Of a stretch of DNA of 64,000 bases, positions 11,682 to 23,289 are shown one piece after another. The notes below the pieces were generated by a model that was given only the letters and a program-made list of their open reading frames with translations, ran no database searches and was not told the DNA's origin. A program made the translations under genes and the position numbers. How positions within the stretch are numbered: the first letter of the stretch is position 1; every line of letters starts with the position of its first letter. The DNA lies in contig JAXGGA010002221.1 of the NCBI GenBank assembly GCA_038373865.1, positions 62,001 through 126,000 on the forward strand. Direction: 5' to 3'. The stretch is from Uloborus plumipes (lineage: Eukaryota > Arthropoda > Arachnida > Araneae > Uloboridae).

Positions 11682-12971
11682 CCGTAAAATGGGGTGTATA
11701 GGAACAGCGGGGTCAATCGGAACAAAACTTCCAGACCGTACAAAGAAATTCTTCATAAATATACTATTGGGTATTTTTTGCCATTAATTTTTTTTTAGAA
11801 AGGTAAGATCATAGGAAGTAGGAAAAAATTACTTTTGTCAATCTGGCAACGCTACTGGCTTCTAAGGAGGGCTGTACGTGGAATGCTAGAAAACATCACA
11901 TTTTCATAGACTGCAAAACTTCATATGCAAGAACAAACCTTCTTATATTTTAAATCTAAGAGTGGTATGTTTCAATTATACATGTATCTGAACAACAGAA
12001 TACCATATTAGAATTTACATTTTTTATAAATTGTGTCATAAAAGTGAAGAATTCTGAAAAATGCCATAGGAAAAAAAAATCCGGGGTGAATCGGAACAAT
12101 TTGTTCTGTTGTTCCAATTCAAACTTATTTGAAGGAAACTGTTTGAAAAATCAAGATTCTAATCCCAATTTCTCTAATCAAGACAAGGACAAGGATTTAT
12201 TACTGTTTATCCCTTCTCGTGAGCAACTAGATCTTATAATGACAAAAAGTTGCAGATTTCATAAGATTTTTTTTCCAGGAGACTTCTTTTTATTTGAAAT
12301 ACGAGGGAGAAAGTCATATAGACTTTATATAGCAAAAGGCAAGCACACAGACAGTGATGAATAAGCAAAATAATCTTTCAGGACAATCCCCCAAACCCAG
12401 AGATTTTAAGAAACTAAAGAAAAGACAGAGATCATCCCAGAAGATGCTATGAAGAAACTTAAGCCAAGTCACAATTGCTAGTTTTAAGGACAAGTACATA
12501 TTTGTGGACGACATGAGTGACTTCCATTCGTGTTAAATCTTTGTATTTCAATTCAAAAGCATTTCTTAAAATTACTTTTCATTTTTCATAAGTTCAAAAT
12601 TATTTTGAATTTTGACAAATTATAAACGTTTACTGGTATAGAAATAATACTTTTATTTGACAGTAATTATATGTTCTTGTTCTCCACCCATCAATATTAC
12701 TCATGTTTGTGAGACCTATTACAGGTTTCATGGAAAAAAATAGAAATTTTAACGTGTTCCGATTGACCCCTATCAGCGGGGTGATTCGGAACACCCATAA
12801 TTTCCTATATATTTTAATAATAACTGTTCAAAATGTTTTGTGTTTGCTTGGAATATCAAAAGTAAAGCAAGACCGAAGTTTTTACCCAGAAAATCAAATG
12901 GAAAAAAAATCTTTTAACTGCTTTTTTTACAATTAAAGCTGAAAAGTGTTCCGATTAACCCCATTTTACGG
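11682..12971. mobile_element. TA-flanked DNA element with CCGTAAAATGGGG ends
   Basis: Perfect 13-bp terminal inverted repeats CCGTAAAATGGGG and CCCCATTTTACGG, each flanked outside by TA (11680-11681 and 12972-12973), lying within a hAT copy whose sequence resumes on both sides. The phrase GGGGTNNATCGGAACA and its inverse recur just inside each end and also internally near 12085 and 12780. A second copy is at 37928-39740. The TA duplication suggests the Tc1/mariner/pogo group; assignment is by flanks only. Confidence 0.75.
12044..12364 (+). pseudogene. Possible coding remnant inside the CCGTAAAATGGGG element
   Basis: A 106-codon open frame; the part after about residue 40 is lysine- and phenylalanine-rich and ends IRGRKSYRLYIAKGKHTDSDE-like before a stop. 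It weakly recalls the C-terminal segments that follow the catalytic domain in some transposon proteins, but no catalytic motif is visible. Related decayed sequence is present in antiparallel orientation at 39600-39740. It may equally be chance coding potential. Confidence 0.2.
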
Positions 12972-13019
12972 TACATCATTAAAAAATACTTTTTAGCGTC
13001 ATAAATATTGTTGAAAAGT

Positions 13020-13800
13020 AAAGTGTTTTGATGAAAATAGTAAATGATAAAATTGAAATTAGAAAATTTTTCTTTTTTGAAGGAGGTGTTTCTTAAACAA
13101 ATGCGAGCAATATTTTCGCAAATTTGCGCTTTGATAGCATTAATTTTGCAATTTATTTTACTGTTTAATATTGGGTCTCAATCACACATTTTTTGAAATT
13201 TATTTAATAGAATTAGATGAATGAACAAGCGTTAATCGGTGTTTCTGAAACAAATTTGGAATATTAGAGTCTATTTCCATTCATCTCATAAAAATGAAGT
13301 ATTTTTCAGTTGTCCGAGTTCAATCGCTTAATAACCTTGCCCCAAACAAGCATTTGCTTTCACATTACAATAAAGAACTATAGATAATGAATACTGGAAA
13401 AAGTCGATAGTTCCGATGTAGCTTCATGTTTTAGTTTCAGGAATGTTTCTTTTTGTGGTGTTATTAGTGAGCATATGAGAGGCATGGAGTCAAATTCATC
13501 AGCTTGAAAGTTACATCATGCATTGCATAACTGTTTAGGGGCCAGGGAGGGGGGGGGGGGTAATATGATTTCACAGCATCCGATAAAAATCCGTTTCGAT
13601 AATTAAATATCGTTCTTTCGTATCCTCATTGTGTGCGATATTAGATGAATAGATTGATGCAAAATAATCTTGTGGTTATTTGTGGGTAGTAAATTCATGA
13701 ATTTTCCGCAAGTGTAATTTCTTCCCAAATGCAAGAAATCACCAGCACAACTGGATTCCAACAAAACAAGAAAGAGATAAATGCCTAATGCCCCTGCGCT
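13020..13800. other. No recognised feature
   Basis: AT-rich sequence with one long G run at 13548-13560, of the kind found near the ends of the hAT-type elements in this window. No inverted partner or target duplication was found. Confidence 0.45.
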
Positions 13801-14085
13801 GTGCACATATGGCATCCATTCTTCAGAAGAAAAAAAAAGGCCAGCCAGGAATACAAAACGACCACAGACGATCTTGCTATCATTTCCCATTCAGGTTTGA
13901 CCATTGTCACTAAATCCGACATCGGTGTGGTAATTAGCCCCGTTGTGTCTTCCCCTCAACAAACCTCGGGCACCTCTTTTTTCTTGGAATTCCTAGTCAA
14001 AAGCTATAGCAACCCCTGCGCCAATTCCGAGAAACTGCAGTTCAACATTGACGCCAAACGAGTGCCCACTTTCCCTGAATGTTAG
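13801..14085 (+). other. Unassigned open frame of higher GC content
   Basis: A 94-codon frame whose base composition after 13880 is visibly richer in G and C than its surroundings, with third positions favouring C. It contains LTIVTKSDIGVVISPVVSS and ends shortly before the hAT-type insertion at 14107. A CATTCAG just before the GC-rich part could be a splice acceptor. No family was recognised. It could be an exon, a gene fragment or a chance frame, and an overlapping minus-strand frame (13603-13890) is equally open. Confidence 0.25.
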
Positions 14086-14106
14086 TTTTCCTGTCAGACC
14101 GGGCAA

Positions 14107-14624
14107 CAGGGTTGCCAACTCCCAAAACTCGGCTCCCCTAAAACCGAAAACAAAAACCCCTAAATTCCCAAATCCTCAAGGTGATGACTAAAAAAAAAAA
14201 AAGGTCGCGGGCGGGATCCTGGAGGAAATGACCAAGGAAAAAAAAAAAAGAAACAGCGCGCTGTCGGAATAAAAATTAATAAAAAATTTCAGGTCAGGGG
14301 GGGAGAGGGTGGAGGGATATCATATTATGACGTCACTGAAGTCATTTTTTAAAATGTTCGTCAGTACGTTCGTGCTTCTCTGTTTGTAACTTTGCGTTCG
14401 CATAAAAAGCCCCTAAGCGGTTGCTTACCGGTAGCTACCGGTGCCTCTATTCGAACGCAAAAAGATAGGCTGGCAAAATACGAAATTATAGTTCTGATAT
14501 CTTTCCTGGTGATCCTACTAATGTTTGAATTAATTTTCAAAAAAAAAAAAGGTCCTCACTTCTGGGGGATAGCCCTAGATTTCCCCCTAAATTTAGGGGG
14601 AAAACCCCTAAGTTGGCAACCCTG
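14107..14624. mobile_element. hAT-type MITE, 518 bp
   Basis: Exact 8-bp duplication CCGGGCAA at 14099-14106 and 14625-14632. Perfect 14-bp terminal inverted repeats CAGGGTTGCCAACT. These are textbook hAT hallmarks. The interior holds A and G homopolymers and no coding capacity; frames crossing it (14392-14799) are read-through of the element and its flank. Confidence 0.9.
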
Positions 14625-14969
14625 CCGGGCAACTAAGGGTGGTTGTTTTCCCGGCAATGCCAGTTACGAAGAGTCGCCTCTTCTCCCCTATATATTCTTT
14701 GCTCCACCTGCAGTAAATGCAAAGCGTGGCGCAGCCGTGGAGAACCCGATATGGTACCAGCTGTTTCATCGGGGAATGACGACACGGGAACTAAATTAAC
14801 TCAGTTCGGAATATTTACTGGTAGACATAGAAACTGGATGCCAGCAGACAATGCTGGTAATTTTTTCATTCTTTGGTTTTTAAATTAAATCACATGGTTT
14901 TTAGCCTACTTTCCCGTTAAAAATAAAAGAAAGACGAAAAAAGTATTAAAAGTAGCTTAATGCATCGAA

Positions 14970-15048
14970 AAAATATCGCCAAGTCCAAAAAATATCGCCA
15001 AGTTAAAAAAAATATCGCCAAGTCCAAAAAATATCGCCAAGTTAAAAA
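14970..15048. repeat. Tandem repeat, about 20 bp x 4
   Basis: Four consecutive units of AAAATATCGCCAAGTYMAAA, within the 14904-15977 insertion. Confidence 0.85.
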
Positions 15049-15118
15049 AATAAAGAGGTAAAATGAATATCGAAAAATTAAAAATTTGAAAGTAGGGTAT
15101 TGAGATGGGGAATTTGTG

Positions 15119-15153
15119 TGTCGGTCGGTCTGTCGGTCGGTCTGTCTGTCTGT
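15119..15153. repeat. TCGG/TCTG microsatellite
   Basis: Alternating GGTC, GGTCTGTC and TGTC units followed by a C run; a common lead-in to the CTAATAACTTTTGAATG units that follow. Confidence 0.85.
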
Positions 15154-16989
15154 CCCCCCCTAATAACTTTTGAATGAACATTCCGATTTGGACAAACTTT
15201 TTTTTGTTGGAAAGATCTCGGCGAGTACAGCTCATTCCCATATTTGATTTTTTGATTTGAACAATTTTTGGTTCAACTTTGAGCCGTTCAAATAACCGGT
15301 CCCGCGATACTAACTTTTTAATGAACAGTCCGATTTGAACAAACTTTTTTTTGTTGGAAAGAACTTTTCATGGATACTTCATTCCCGTATTTACATTTCC
15401 GATTTGAACAATTTTTCATTCAACATTGAACCGCTCAAGCAAGCTGTCACCCCTAATAACTTTTGAGTAAACAGTCCGAAAAAAATGACTGACTGTGCAG
15501 ACGATTTTTTGTTTATTTATTCATTTGTTTTATTGAATTTATTATTATTATTTTTGGCAGACGATTTTTTTTGTAACAAAAATGTTTCATTCACTAGGGC
15601 ATTTTATTCTTAATTTATATTTAACAACTGGCAACGGATTAAAAGTGAAATTCGAGACATTTTATCAACGGACGAGTTTTTTTTTCTTTTTTTTTCTTTC
15701 TTTGATAAAATGTGTTTTGATGTACTTTGTACTTTTAATTTTTTTTTGAAAACAATTGAAGAATATTTCTACGGAAGAACTGTAACAGTTACATTCTTTA
15801 AAAGGTGCGACAAAACTTTATTTATTCATTTATTTACTTTTTATGTGTCTATTTCATCTGATGAGAGAGGTATATTTTGCTTTTAAAGGTATGTTTGACA
15901 TAATTTTTAGTCTTAGATAATCAAGAGAATAATGATCAGATGCTAGAATGCCGATGTCGATGTACGGGAAAGTAGGCTCGTTTAGTTCTTGACAGAACTT
16001 CTTGTTATTTTCTAATTATTGCTAGTCAGTGTTATTCTGTAAACATTGATCAGAAAGTTTTCCTTTCAAGCAAATTAAAAATATTCCAACAATTAAATTT
16101 CCTTCATATTAATTACTTACGTTTTGCTAACCTACGTCGTTCTATCATTTTGTTATGAGCTTTGCTTTAAATTTGCTTTATCCGGCCGTAAATTCATATT
16201 TTCCCTCTTTCGCAGGATTTTTTTGTTCATATGGATTCACGTATATCACTGTATTATTTGCACATATTTATTAGGCTAAAGAATAAAATATTTGAAAGTG
16301 ATACGATACTTATTAACAGACCCCTTTGAAATTGTATTTTAAAAATAAATAAGCAAAATGAAAAGAAATTATATTTTTTATAAATTAGTTGGAATAGTGC
16401 TAAACAAAATGTTACAAAAAATGCTATTGAATAATAAAACGGCACTTTTGATTTATTACTCTTTGAAAAAAGGACGATCTTAATTTATTGGCAGAACGCT
16501 TTTGGTACGAATGCCTACTTAGGGAATATTTCTCCTTTGCACACAAAATAAAAGAGCAGATAAATAATTATATGCATTGAATTACTATAAAACAACTGGG
16601 TCACCAGGTAAAATACTAACGCAAATATTTTTCGACAACTCCAATTTTCCAATAATCCAAATACATCTGGAAAAACAGAGCCAAAGAGCGAAACTAAAAA
16701 TCGCTGTAAAAAACTTTGTTTACATTAGTAGCAAGCATTTTATTTGTCGGCAAATAGAAGATGGCAACAGATAAAATTTTAAATCATTTAAAGTTTTCCG
16801 ATGTTTTGCCAGCAATAACATAGCGTGAAAGCGGCATTTTAATGGGATTTATCCATCACATCGCTGATTTAATGAAGCGGAAAAATCAGAAAAATTGCTC
16901 CTCCCCCTCCCACACCGGAAAACGGAATTGGGGCTTGTCTACACGTAGATTCACTGGGTTACCAAATTTAATTTAAATCGCAGCAGTAT

Positions 16990-17490
16990 TTTTTGAGGTA
17001 TAGCAGTTGCAATGGTAAAAATCATAACGTTCGATAGCAGCAAAATCCCTTAAAGCTACTTAGTGCCAAAATTGAATCAGTTTTGGATCCCTCAAGGTAT
17101 ACCTGAGGATCAATATTTGTTTAACTCCGTAGATTACTTCTCTAGATATAGCAGTCACAATTAATGAGAAAAAACGTTGGCCTGCTTAATCCCCCTTTGA
17201 TATATTGACACCACAACTGATTCAGCACCTGCACCCGATAGGTTGTGCCTATGGACCAATTTTTGATCCTACCAGTTATTTCCTGCAATTTAGCAGTCAC
17301 CCAAAGAGAAGAAAATTCTCCGCTTTGATTGCTCTATCTCCTTTGTTGGAATTCGCTCCTCAATCTAATGGGCACCAATTCACATAGAGGCTCATGTGTG
17401 TATCAAGATGTGCTTGATTTCATGCAGTAGTTTTTGCTTTAGAGATACCACAAAAAACTGGTCACACACAGACAGAAAAAATGGGGAAAA
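16990..17490 (-). mobile_element. Helitron-related segment within alpha copy 2
   Basis: The reverse complement follows the order of the Helitron-like element at 55174-56106: a GTGTGACCAGTTTTT phrase, a phrase on AAAACTACTG, TGAATTGGTGCC, GAGCGAATTCC, then TGCTGATTCA with TGTGGTGTCAATATATCAAA. The equivalent segment in copy 3 is at 27770-28270. The outer Helitron ends were not identified here. Confidence 0.5.
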
Positions 17491-18480
17491 AAAATGTATT
17501 TTTTTTCTATATTACTCCTCCATTAAACTAAAAAATCAATAAATTCCAATCAGCATGTACTTCGCACATATATTTTCTTTTGTGACATCATTTATTTCAT
17601 TGAATATTGCTATAGCTTTCTATCACATCTTTACCTTCTCTTTGAATATCGAAGCCATGCATCTTCTAAGAAATTAAGAGATACATCGGAATATTATGGA
17701 CCACGGAGTAGAAAGAAGGAGACAAATGTCCTACGGGTGTGCTAGTTTAAATGTGACAGCGAATTCTCACCTGTACGCAATCCCTCCCGATTTCCTAAAG
17801 GAATCAATGTAAATGATACTGCATCTGTGATCTTTTCAAATACTGCTATGGAAAATAAAATATCTTCTTTTTCCAACTGTGTTTTGGTGTAAATTTTCCA
17901 ACAGACATTATGAATTAAATATGATGTTCATCCCAGGGAAATAGGTGCCGTATTCTTTGAGAAATATGTTCAATCGAAAGCATCCTACAACTTGCCAAAT
18001 CTGAGGAAATTAGTTATTTTTTAGAGACTGCTATTGGTAATTTTTTTTTTGTCAACAGGAATTTGGTGTAAACCATCGATTAATATTACCGATAACACCG
18101 AATTTTTTAAGAAAAATGTTTAATCGATTGCATTTTAAAAATTGCCAAATCTGACATATACGTTATATTTTTTGCATTGTATGATGTTATTTTTGCCCAG
18201 AATCTTACAAATGGTAATTAAATAAAAATATGAACTTATAAAAAGGAAAGTAATATAAAAATATAGTCTAATTATTATAATAGTCTGCTAAATATATTTA
18301 ATTTATATCAAAGTTAAGTGCTGATAAGTTAAAACAAATTGACATAAAACTTATATGTTTTTTGTGCGTTTTTAATGAATTGTATTGCTAGGTAGTCAAC
18401 ACGTGGCATGTCGGACACACGTGCAAAGCCGAGCGTCATTTTGTGGCCCTCAGAGATTGTTCAATAAAATTTTTAAAATA

Positions 18481-19199
18481 ATGAAGTAAATCATTGAGAG
18501 AAAAAGTATCTTATCTTCCTGCCATTTCTTTTTGATTAAAAACTAATCCTAAAATAGCTCTAAACTGCTAACAATGCGACCTAATTCTCGTCCGCCTAAT
18601 TAAATGCTTTAATTTGTAAGAATCTTATACGAAAGACGAAAAACTTTGCTCACTTGCTTACTTTGCAATAGCCAAAAAAAAAAAACAGAAGGTGGCGGCC
18701 TAATATGCTTCTTTGCTGTTGGAATTTAACAGCGAATTCCGAAATCGGTTTTTATCTTTCATATCTATGATATGCTTTTACTTCGTGTGTTTGGAGCACT
18801 AACGTGAACTGCAAGCGTGAACTTTTTTTGGGAACCACCGTCAAGCTGATTTGGAAGATTTCTATAAATATATTTGAACAAAAATAAATAATATTGGTTG
18901 CTAGCGCAACCAAAATTTACGTTCTGAGGAATGGGGTCAGAACACTGCGTTTAACCCGTAAACCTTTATTTTCGCGACTTCTTCCCTAAATCCATACTAG
19001 CAACTAGCCATACTAGCTAAATCCAAAATAGCAAAAATGCTTAAAATTAGCTAGAAACTTGAGACATTATGAGTTTAATGTGAAAAAAAGTGAATAATGT
19101 ACCTGAGAAAAAAGGGCTTTTGGGTTATGTTTTTCCAAAATATAAATTTAAATCCTGTAAATAAAATACGAACATTTTTACAAAAATGTTTTCATTCGA
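18481..19199. other. No recognised feature
   Basis: AT-rich sequence lying between alpha copy 2 and beta copy 2. No inverted ends, tandem repeats or supportable reading frame were found. Confidence 0.45.
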
Positions 19200-19360
19200 G
19201 CAATAATCTGGATATTTAATTCAGACAGATTTGGAAAACATCAAATAAGACGACTAACAAAGTGTGGTTGAATTAAAATGTATCATTATTTCATAAATCT
19301 TTCTAAAAGTAAATATCAACCAACATTGCTAAATAAACAGAAAAAAGGACAACAAACTCT

Positions 19361-22030
19361 TTACATTTACTTACAAGATAGAGTAGGTAAAAGAGGTGGT
19401 GGGGTTTTATTTTATGTTAGAGATACTTTAACTTGCAATGATATGGCAATAAATGACAAACCTAATGATATTGACATGGTTTGGCTAGAATTGATGAGCG
19501 GTAAGGGTAAAAAATTACGTTTGGGTAACATTTATAGGCCACCTAATCTAAGCCAGGGTCAAGATGAACAGATGTATCGTATTATTAGAGACATGTCGAG
19601 TAAGGGACCGGTAATTATAATGGGGGATTTCAATTTTCCGGGCATTGATTGGAATAATTCTTACCCCAATAATAGTAGAGAAGAGGAATTTCTAAAAGTA
19701 ATTGGTGACTGTTTTTTAGATCAAGTTGTTTCTGAGGGAACACGGCAGGATACTGTTTTGGATCTTGTTTTCTGCAATGTTGAAGGTTCTGTACAGGCAT
19801 TATGTGTAGGGGAGCATATTGGGGATAGTGACCACAACAGCATTAGGTTTGGTATTAAGTTTGATATGCACAAAGACAAAAATTTTAGGTTTGTACCTAA
19901 TTTCAGAAATACTGATTTTGTCGCACTCAGGCAGAGTTTGAAAGCGGTTTTTTCATCAGGTTTGGACAATAGCGATGTAAATTTGCAGTGGACAGAGTTT
20001 AAGGAAAAACTAGCAAAAACAGTTGGAGATTTTGTTCCTTTTAGGAGAAAAGGGGTAAACACAAAAATTTGGCCCATGTGGTTCACTAGGGAAACTAAGG
20101 ACGCTCTAAACCGTAAGCAAGCTGCTTTTCGTCGATTAAAAGAAACTGGTCACAGCGCAGACAAGCTACAGTATTGTGAGGTTACGCGTAGCTTTAAGTA
20201 TTTGGTACGGTTTCAGAAAAGAGAATTGGAACAAAAGCTGGCAGATAATATTGACAGGAATCCAAAGGAGTTTTTTGCATACGCAAATTCTGGGAAAGTT
20301 CGAAATAGTCAAATTGGGCCACTAGTAGATGAGCATGGAAATTTAATTCAGAATGATGGTGATATAGCAAATGTTCTAAATGACTTTTTTTCCAGTGTTT
20401 TTAACGATAACTGTATCTCAACAGTTGACACAAGCAAGACACAAGCTACTACACAGCTTGAGGACTTTGTATTTTCCAGGGAGGATGTATTACTTTATTT
20501 GAAAAAAATTAAAACCACAAAAGCTCCGGGACCAGATAATATTTATCCAAAAATTCTAGCAGAATGTGCAGAGGAATTAGTTGACGTTATAGTTAATATA
20601 TTCAATGCTTCGTATAACTCAGGGATAGTGCCAGAGGACTGGAAACTAGCTAACATTACACCACTCTTCAAGAAAGGGTCTAGAGGTAATGCAGGAAATT
20701 ATAGGCCTGTTAGTCTGACTTCAGTGGTATGTAAAATTTTTGAAACATTGATCAAAATTAAGATTATGAATTTCTTAGAAAATAATGGGCTGTTGAGTAG
20801 TTTGCAGTATGGTTTCAGAAAAGGTAAATCGTGTGCTACTAATTTATTACATTTCTACGACAAGGTTACCTTGGCTTTAGATAGCAAAAAATGCGTAGAT
20901 GTTGTTTACATAGATTTTCAAAAAGCTTTCGATAAGGTGCCGCATGTAGCACTACTCAGTAAATTAGCTGATATAGGGGTAGGAGGTAAAATTCTAGTTT
21001 GGGTTAGGAATTGGCTGACAGAAGGAAACAAAGAGTAGTTGTTAGGGGTAACTATTCTAAATGGAGTGAGGTTTTAAGTGGGCTTCCCCGAGGATCAGTT
21101 TTAGGTCCCCTTTTGTTTATTATTTTTATGAATGACATTCATGAAAATGTTTCTGGAAACATGAATTGTTTTGCCGATGATGTCAAACTTATGAGGGTTG
21201 TAGAAAATGACGAACAAATAAATCAGCTGCAACAGGATTTGGATCATATTACTAAATGGGCAGACAAGTGGGGTATGGCAGTTAATGTTGGGAAATGTCA
21301 AGTGCTGCATTTCGGTCATGGAAATAAGCATACAAGCTATTATTTACAGGGTTCAGTCATTAGTAGGGCAGATAATGTTATGGATCTAGGTGTCTTAATC
21401 AATCAGGATTTCAAGTCTAGTCAACAGTGCAGCATAGCTAGTGACAAAGCCAATAGGATGTTTGGGTTTATTAATAGATCTATTTCAAACAAGTCTAAGA
21501 AGGTTCTTCTGCCTCTATATAGAAGTTTGGTAAGACCTCATTTGGAGTATGCTGTTCAGTTTTGGTCTCCTTATCTGAAGAAAGACATTAATTTATTGGA
21601 AAGGGTACAAAGAAGGGCTACAAGGTTAGTAAATGGGTTTTCTAATTTAGACTATGATTCCAGACTTAGAATGCTTAATATGTATAGTCTTGAGCGAAGG
21701 AGAGCCAGAGGGGACATGATTCAGTTGTTTAAATTTATTAAAATGAATGATGTTACGGGGTTAGATTTTCGCACGGAAAGCAGGACAAGGGGTCATTGTT
21801 TTAAGCTGTTTAAATCTCAGGCTAATCTTGAAATTCGAAAAAATTACTATTTTAGCAGGGTAGTGGGAACTTGGAATAGCTTACCGGAAGAGGCGGTAAA
21901 GAGCAATGGAGTAGATGGCTTTAAGAGGGCCATTGATCTTCATTGGGGTCTTTAATTTGACTAGGACCAGCCAAGTTGGGCCCAGAGCCTGCTGCTGGTC
22001 GCCACATTTGTATTTGTATTTGTATTTTTT
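19361..22030 (+). mobile_element. CR1/L2-like non-LTR retrotransposon, 5'-truncated
   Basis: Inserted into beta copy 2; the empty site is at about 39895-39905 in beta copy 3. The 5' junction is inside the endonuclease region, so ORF1 and the start of ORF2 are missing. The 3' end is a short TTTGTA microsatellite (22005-22030), as in CR1/L2-group elements, which end in short tandem repeats rather than long poly(A). A clear target duplication was not found. The only long coding region of the window lies in it. Confidence 0.85.
19362..21955 (+). pseudogene. LINE ORF2: endonuclease and reverse transcriptase, frameshifted
   Basis: ORF2 proteins nick the target and copy the element RNA into it. The first frame opens at an ATG at 19278, but its first ~34 residues come from the host repeat. 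The element-derived part starts mid-endonuclease and shows VIIMGDFNFPGIDW (about residues 112-125) and SDHNSIRF (184-191), the end of the APE-type domain. The reverse transcriptase follows: KAPGPDNIYPKI, NYRPVSLTSVVCKIFE, LQYGFRKGKSCATNLL and VYIDFQKAFDKVPH. Near 21015-21022 a single-base change shifts the frame. The second frame (coding from about 21011 to 21955) carries GLPRGSVLGPLLFIIFMNDI, the catalytic CFADDVKLM, and a C-terminal region with YKSLVRPHLEYA-like and ERVQRRATRLV motifs. Apart from the truncation and one shift it is well preserved, so it is a recent insertion. Not expected to be active. Confidence 0.9.
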
Positions 22031-23289
22031 TCCAAAACAATTCCAACAATTCTTTTACAACAAAATTTCAGTTACTATGTCTGGGGAAGAATACTATCGT
22101 ACACTTAATCAGAGATGAAAAAATAAATTTCTCGTTATAATTCGTGAACAAAAACGACAATAGTAAGTGCAGTCCTTTTTAGCATTAAAAATAAAGTCTC
22201 TTAATATTCGTCTTAATAACTTCTTCTCGAGAAATTACGCAGAAAATATTTTTCATTTGTTCAAGCACCTCTTTTTTTGCAAAATCTTTTAAAAAATCGC
22301 ATTAAAAGTCTCCAGACGCCATCTTTTCGGGAAGAACGGTTAAAAGAAGTTTTGAACTAAAGCTAGGAGCACTTCACTTTCTTTTATGAGACTATGAATA
22401 TTTTATGTGATGTGAAAGAAAAGAGAAGTTTATGCACGTGCTTAGGGATATATCTAAAAATAAAAGTAGTGTCATTCAGGATAAATTTGCAGAGCTACAG
22501 AGTCGGAAGGAAAACGAGAGACTCTGGAATTTTGAATATTCTTCGATTCTGAGTCTGCACCTATGTCAGATCGTTGAATAGGAGATAAAACGGTTCTGAA
22601 AATTTGAAGAGCCTTCGACTCCGACTCAGCAGCCTTATCAGGCTGTAGACTTGAAGGGAAACGGACCGACTTCGACTCTGACTCTTTAACTTTCAAAGTT
22701 CTTTGACTGTCAACTACAAGTCCGATTCCTTTACCTCAAAATCAGTGCCGTTCCACAGCCCTGTAAATTTGATCCTGAAGTTCTCCATTTTTAACTGCTC
22801 ACCCATATTTTAATTCTTCTAGTGCATCTGTTTAAATTAGGCTGAAGATTTTCTCATACATGACAGCACAGCAATGTAATATAATAAAATATCAGTTTTA
22901 ATTTTTTTTTTTAATATCAACTTTGTTCAAAGTTGTATTGCTAATCAGGATAACTTTCACGAATATGAGAAATGACAGCGAGTGAGTTTTATTCAAACAA
23001 TTTTTTTCAATAAAAGCAGTGCAACTTTAATCAAAGCTTTAATTTTTAAGTGATTAAAACATTCCAATTTTTAGCCTTCTTCTTGTATAGGTTGAAAAAA
23101 AAAGGAAAATAAAAAAAGTTTTCGCAAATTGTAAAACTAAATCTAAAACTAATTATAAAATCGAAGAAATCTCAAATATAAATGAATGATATTGAAAAAA
23201 AAAAAAAGAGCAATAAGTTCGAAATGTGTGTCTGTCCCTTCCAGCTCATAATATTTGAAATCCTATTCTAAGAGCCTTTTTTAAAAAAT

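Larger units (their letters stand above)
11527..13020. mobile_element. hAT-type copy (family of 6693-7361), inverted and interrupted
   Basis: Starts CAGCGGCGTACGAAGAC and matches the reverse complement of 7140-7361 on both sides of an insertion: 11527-11681 on the left and about 12972-13020 on the right. The match fades after 13020 and the other end was not found. The interruption is the element at 11682-12971. Confidence 0.7.
14904..15977. mobile_element. Insertion with GCCTACTTTCCCG inverted ends
   Basis: Splits alpha copy 2 (flanks match alpha copy 1 around 440 and 460). The ends are GCCTACTTTCCCG and CGGGAAAGTAGGC. TTTA occurs at 14900-14903 and, three bases beyond the right end, at 15981-15984, a possible 4-bp duplication. 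Inside are a 20-bp tandem repeat, a TCGG/TCTG microsatellite, and three degenerate units (15160-15480) built around CTAATAACTTTTGAATGAAC. No coding sequence; the superfamily is not assigned. Confidence 0.65.
14640..18480 (+). repeat. Repeat 'alpha', copy 2
   Basis: Matches copy 1 at 230-470 (here 14640-14900), then, after an insertion, 460-578 (here 16010-16125), then directly 1728-2555 (here 16126-16990), and continues in step with copy 3 (27780-28960) to about 18240. The block 18350-18485 matches 3648-3785. It lacks the insert found at 579-1727 in copy 1 and so shows that insert's empty site near 16125. Confidence 0.75.

Noticed and set aside
19721..20086. Minus-strand 121-codon frame
   Set aside because: Shadow of the LINE endonuclease/reverse transcriptase frame on the plus strand.
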